This document shows positions 15,599 through 17,521 of a DNA stretch of 17,521 nt, piece by piece. Location: assembly GCA_032055545.1 (NCBI GenBank), contig DAMBQR010000074.1, positions 1 through 17,521 of the forward strand, read 5' to 3'. Numbering within the stretch: position 1 is the stretch's first letter; every line of letters starts with the position of its first letter. The notes beneath the pieces were generated by a model. The model saw only the letters and a list, made by a program, of their open reading frames with translations, had not been told where the DNA came from and did no database searches. The position numbers and the translations under genes were made by a program. This stretch comes from Pseudescherichia sp032055545. GTDB lineage: Bacteria; Pseudomonadota; Gammaproteobacteria; Enterobacterales; Enterobacteriaceae.

Positions 15599-16105
15599 AT
15601 GAGTACAAGACCATCGTTTGTTGCTGCATGGAGCGCTGCAAAAAGTATTTATGATGCCAATGATTCAATTGGCAAAGTAAAAGAGGTTATAGGCGGTAAA
15701 GTTAAACATAACTTTGAAATACCTGAACAGCAGGGCGGCTGGTCAAATAGTTGTGCGGTCCGTATGAGCTATGTCTTGAATTATACGGGACACCCTGTTC
15801 CACGTATCGCTGGACTGACTGTTTCTGGAGCTGATAACAAATGGTATTTTTTCCGGGTTAAAGACGTCATTGCATGGCTAACAAGGCAGTGGGGTAAGCC
15901 AGATATGATAGTCAGTTATCCCTCGATTCCTGTGCAACAGTTGGCCAATAAAAAAGGCGTCATTTTATTTGAAGTTCAGGGCTGGAGTGATGCAGCAGGA
16001 CATGCAACATTTTGGGATGGATTGACGTGTTCAGATCATTGTTACTTTAACGACCCAAATAGTAATTACACAACAACCAAAGCAAATTTCTGGGAGTTAC
16101 CATGA
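15599..16105 (+). CDS. tae4: T6SS peptidoglycan amidase effector Tae4
   Basis: Tae4-family effectors are delivered into the periplasm of rival Gram-negative cells. There they cut the D-Glu-meso-DAP bond of peptidoglycan stem peptides (NlpC/P60-like DL-endopeptidase). The product is 168 aa. The catalytic Cys is C52 in GGWSNSCAVRMSYVLN; the His is H135 in DAAGHATFWDG; D146 follows 11 residues later, matching the Cys-His-Asp order and spacing of known Tae4 enzymes. C144 and C148 flank D146 (CSDHC) and could form a small disulfide loop, as in the Salmonella homologue. There is no signal peptide, as expected for T6SS delivery. GGGAG lies 6 bp before the ATG. The stop overlaps the tai4 start (ATGA), so immunity is made with the toxin. 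Base composition is clearly more AT-rich than tssB/C. The delivery partner (Hcp or VgrG) is not visible here. Confidence 0.95.
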   Translation: MSTRPSFVAAWSAAKSIYDANDSIGKVKEVIGGKVKHNFEIPEQQGGWSNSCAVRMSYVLNYTGHPVPRIAGLTVSGADNKWYFFRVKDVIAWLTRQWGKPDMIVSYPSIPVQQLANKKGVILFEVQGWSDAAGHATFWDGLTCSDHCYFNDPNSNYTTTKANFWELP

Positions 16106-16530
16106 AAAATGTGCTTTTAGGCCTTGTTCTGTTTGCTGCTGCAATGACGGCAAATGCGGCTAATGATCCTGTTCTGTTCATAAAGAAAATGCCGTATAAG
16201 CAAGTTGTAAAAGATATGGTTTTGTCACGCTGTCTTGCGCAAGTTGCAGATGATAAAAGTCAATTTTCGCTGGACGCCGCACGCAGCGGTAATGCATTGC
16301 TGGAGTGGGTGCCTTTCGATATTGAAAATGGCAATGATAAGGTCAACGCTCTTATCGATAAATATAAAGGTTTTACCAACGGTTTTCATTCTGAAAGAAA
16401 ACCGGCGATACAAGGCGTAACTTTAAACTGTTTGCGGCTGTACCATAGCGATGAGCTTGATAAATTAACTTCCCAAGTAATAATTGGCGAACCGGATCAC
16501 ACCTGGCATGAGGATAACCCGCAAGAGTAG
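16102..16530 (+). CDS. tai4: Periplasmic immunity protein Tai4
   Basis: Tai4 is the cognate inhibitor of Tae4; it acts as a dimer in the periplasm and plugs the amidase active site. The product is 142 aa with a clear Sec signal peptide (MKNVLLGLVLFAAAMTANA, cleavage after A19). The mature protein is helical, with two cysteines, C44 in VLSRCLAQVA and C110 in GVTLNCLRLYHSDELDKL, the latter motif typical of the Tai4 family. The start overlaps the tae4 stop by 4 bp (ATGA); the ribosome site is a GGGAG inside the end of tae4. Like tae4 it is AT-richer than the structural genes. A 38-bp gap separates it from the next gene, which carries another exported small protein of a related functional class. 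Confidence 0.93.
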   Translation: MKNVLLGLVLFAAAMTANAANDPVLFIKKMPYKQVVKDMVLSRCLAQVADDKSQFSLDAARSGNALLEWVPFDIENGNDKVNALIDKYKGFTNGFHSERKPAIQGVTLNCLRLYHSDELDKLTSQVIIGEPDHTWHEDNPQE

Positions 16531-16568
16531 GTATTAAAATCCCCCTCTTCTATCAGGATGAACCGGAT

Positions 16569-16982
16569 ATGTCGTTAAAAAGCGTGCTCGCTGCTCCATT
16601 AGTTCTGCTTAGCCTGAGTGGAACAGCGTGGTCCGTATCGGAATCGCAACCGGCGGATGATACATCCAACCTTTTGCGCGATACGGCTTTGCTTTCCCGA
16701 AATGATGTCAATCTAAGCGGTGAGCACTTTCTCAATGCCTGGCTTTCGAAAAGCGATGAGCATGAGCGCATTAAAGCGAATATGTATTTGCTGGGCATAA
16801 TGGATGCCACTGAAGGTAAGATATGGTGCAGTTATAAATTGGCTTTACCAGGATCTTTACGTGAGGGCGTGTTCAGCTATATGGTTAAATTATCTCCCGA
16901 GCGTAAGAAAGAGCGAGCGTCTGTTCTCATCACTGAGGCATTAGCAAAAGACCTTGCCTGTGAAGAGTTTAAAGACGAATGA
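16569..16982 (+). CDS. Rap1a/Tai-type exported protein, probable orphan T6SS immunity protein
   Basis: A 137-aa protein with a signal peptide (about residues 1-22, ending TAWS). The mature part fits the pattern I associate with Rap1a/Tai immunity proteins: FLNAWLSKSDEHERIKANMY, then LLGIMDATEGKIWC (C87), then a helix, and a C-terminal VLITEALAKDLAC (C131). The two conserved cysteines probably form a disulfide in the periplasm. AGGA lies about 10 bp before ATG 16569; the ATG at 16558 is in another frame. There is no sequence likeness to the neighbouring Tai4 beyond size, export and two cysteines. No second effector gene lies beside it, so it may protect against a Tae4-like toxin of other strains (inference). 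The family assignment is from remembered motifs and needs a profile search. Confidence 0.72.
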   Translation: MSLKSVLAAPLVLLSLSGTAWSVSESQPADDTSNLLRDTALLSRNDVNLSGEHFLNAWLSKSDEHERIKANMYLLGIMDATEGKIWCSYKLALPGSLREGVFSYMVKLSPERKKERASVLITEALAKDLACEEFKDE

Positions 16983-17140
16983 AATCGTACTCTGAGCAAT
17001 TAAAAGAAAACCATTATTCGCCGAATGAGATATATTGTGAGTCTACTTTACATGATTAACTCATTTATACGCTCCATGTAATCCACTAAAATCATTTGCA
17101 AAAAGAAGTGGTTTTAGTGAATGCGGATGGGAGTTATTAG
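16983..17140. other. AT-rich gap with a stem-loop
   Basis: No convincing gene. It holds one stem-loop: CACTAAAATCA (17084-17094) pairs with TGGTTTTAGTG (17110-17120) over 11 positions with one G-U pair and a 15-nt loop. No T-run follows, so it is not a standard terminator. It ends about 10 bp before the ribosome site of the disrupted membrane-protein frame. Confidence 0.5.
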
Positions 17141-17348
17141 TGCATAAAAAATCGCCGTATACTTAGCCGTTTATGCGCTTCTGTTTATTTCGGACATATT
17201 TTTCACCACGGTAGGCTTTTGCCTTTTTGTCTTTGCGTGGGACGGTAGCACTATAAAGCAAGCGGTCAATGCACTAATTCTGGTAGTGTCACTATCTGCC
17301 TCAGTCGCAGTATATTATGTGGCGAAAAAGTTAAAATCACGGATTTAA
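17141..17348 (+). pseudogene. Small two-helix membrane protein frame, start and body in different frames
   Basis: From just after a short A-run near 17147-17152 to the TAA at 17346-17348, one frame is open and reads like a small membrane protein: IAVYLAVYALLFISDIFFT..., FCLFVFAWDGSTIKQ, ALILVVSLSASVAVYYV, and the basic end AKKLKSRI. That is two hydrophobic segments with a positive C-terminus. No normal start codon exists in this frame. A GTG at 17141 with GGGAG 6 bp upstream is an ideal start, but its frame (V-H-K-...) hits a stop within about 8 codons. A small insertion or deletion in the A-run would join them into a protein of about 69 aa. It may be a pseudogene, a sequencing error, or frameshift-expressed. 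The family is not recognised; the position after immunity genes would fit a membrane immunity protein, but that is speculation. Confidence 0.55.
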
Positions 17349-17371
17349 ATATTGCACTGTTTTGCAATATT
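17348..17371. repeat. AT-rich perfect stem-loop after the membrane-protein frame
   Basis: AATATTGCA (17348-17356) and TGCAATATT (17363-17371) form a perfect 9-bp stem with loop CTGTTT, starting on the last base of the upstream stop codon. No clear T-run follows. It may end transcription weakly or be a protein-binding site. Confidence 0.4.
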
Positions 17372-17438
17372 ACTCATTCGCGTAATAAGCGCGTCTGACC
17401 AGATTTAGAGTGGTAGCTATTGCTATCGCTCTGGATGA

Positions 17439-17463
17439 CCTGAACGCGTTAACAGCGTTCAGG
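17439..17463. repeat. GC-rich perfect stem-loop upstream of the last gene
   Basis: CCTGAACGC (17439-17447) and GCGTTCAGG (17455-17463) form a perfect 9-bp stem with loop GTTAACA. It lies 20 bp before the start codon at 17483 and close to its ribosome site. It could be an attenuator-like hairpin or a terminator lacking a U-tract. Confidence 0.45.
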
Positions 17464-17482
17464 CTAGAGGCAGAGGTAAAAT

Positions 17483-17521
17483 ATGGACGGTTTTATTCAG
17501 CCCCATGCTTTCCTGTTTGCC
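17483..17521 (+). CDS. Start of an unidentified gene (3' truncated by window)
   Basis: ATG at 17483 is preceded by AGAGG with a 6-bp gap and opens a frame that stays open to the window end: MDGFIQPHAFLFA. Thirteen residues are too few to assign a family. It does not begin like Hcp, TssE, TssF, TssG or ClpV as I know them. Given its place it could belong to the T6SS cluster, but nothing in the visible residues shows this. Confidence 0.45.
   Translation, partial: MDGFIQPHAFLFA

Noticed and set aside
17025..17081. 18-codon frame MRYIVSLLYMINSFIRSM
   Set aside because: It is hydrophobic and starts with ATG, but is very short with no ribosome site, in AT-rich DNA where such frames arise by chance.
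1..17521. Search for CRISPR arrays, tRNA genes, insertion sequences and integrase genes
   Set aside because: No regularly spaced repeats, cloverleaf-like sequence, transposase or integrase motifs were seen on either strand.

Overview
The window comes from a chromosome of the family Enterobacteriaceae. RpoS and MutS are almost E. coli-like, and MutS has the E. coli length of 853 aa. The type VI secretion (T6SS) genes and the Tae4/Tai4 pair resemble those of Enterobacter-like genera. The genus cannot be fixed from sequence alone.

Layout: (1) 1-3463 is core chromosome: the 3' end of rpoS (+), a terminator, a pair of REP-like repeats, osmC (-) with a sigma-S-type promoter, and mutS (-). This is the rpoS-mutS interval, known in enterics to be polymorphic. 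(2) 3464-4412 is about 950 bp of AT-rich DNA with no convincing gene but several inverted repeats and one terminator-like hairpin. It separates the 5' end of mutS from the T6SS. (3) 4413-15547 is a compact, GC-rich, co-directional run: SH3-type lipoprotein, tssJ, tssK, tssL (with OmpA domain), tssM, tagF, tssA, tssB, tssC. (4) 15548-16982 is an AT-richer cargo module: tae4 (peptidoglycan amidase effector), tai4 (its periplasmic immunity protein), and a second exported protein resembling the Rap1a/Tai immunity family that has no effector beside it. (5) 16983-17521 holds three stem-loops, a small two-helix membrane protein frame cut off from its start by an apparent frameshift, and the first 13 codons of an unidentified gene running off the window.

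How the genes work together: TssJ, TssL and TssM form the envelope-spanning membrane complex, and TssL's OmpA domain can anchor it to peptidoglycan. TssK links this complex to the baseplate. TssB and TssC form the contractile sheath, and TssA coordinates sheath and tube assembly. TagF is a post-translational brake. Tae4 is a likely payload that cuts peptidoglycan stem peptides in rival cells, and Tai4 protects the producer in its own periplasm. The tube (Hcp), spike (VgrG, PAAR), ClpV ATPase and TssE/F/G are not in this window and would be expected downstream or elsewhere.

The most interesting parts are the orphan Rap1a-like immunity gene, the frame-disrupted membrane protein beside it, and the structured AT-rich spacer ahead of the T6SS. 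No tRNA, rRNA, IS element, integrase or CRISPR array was seen.
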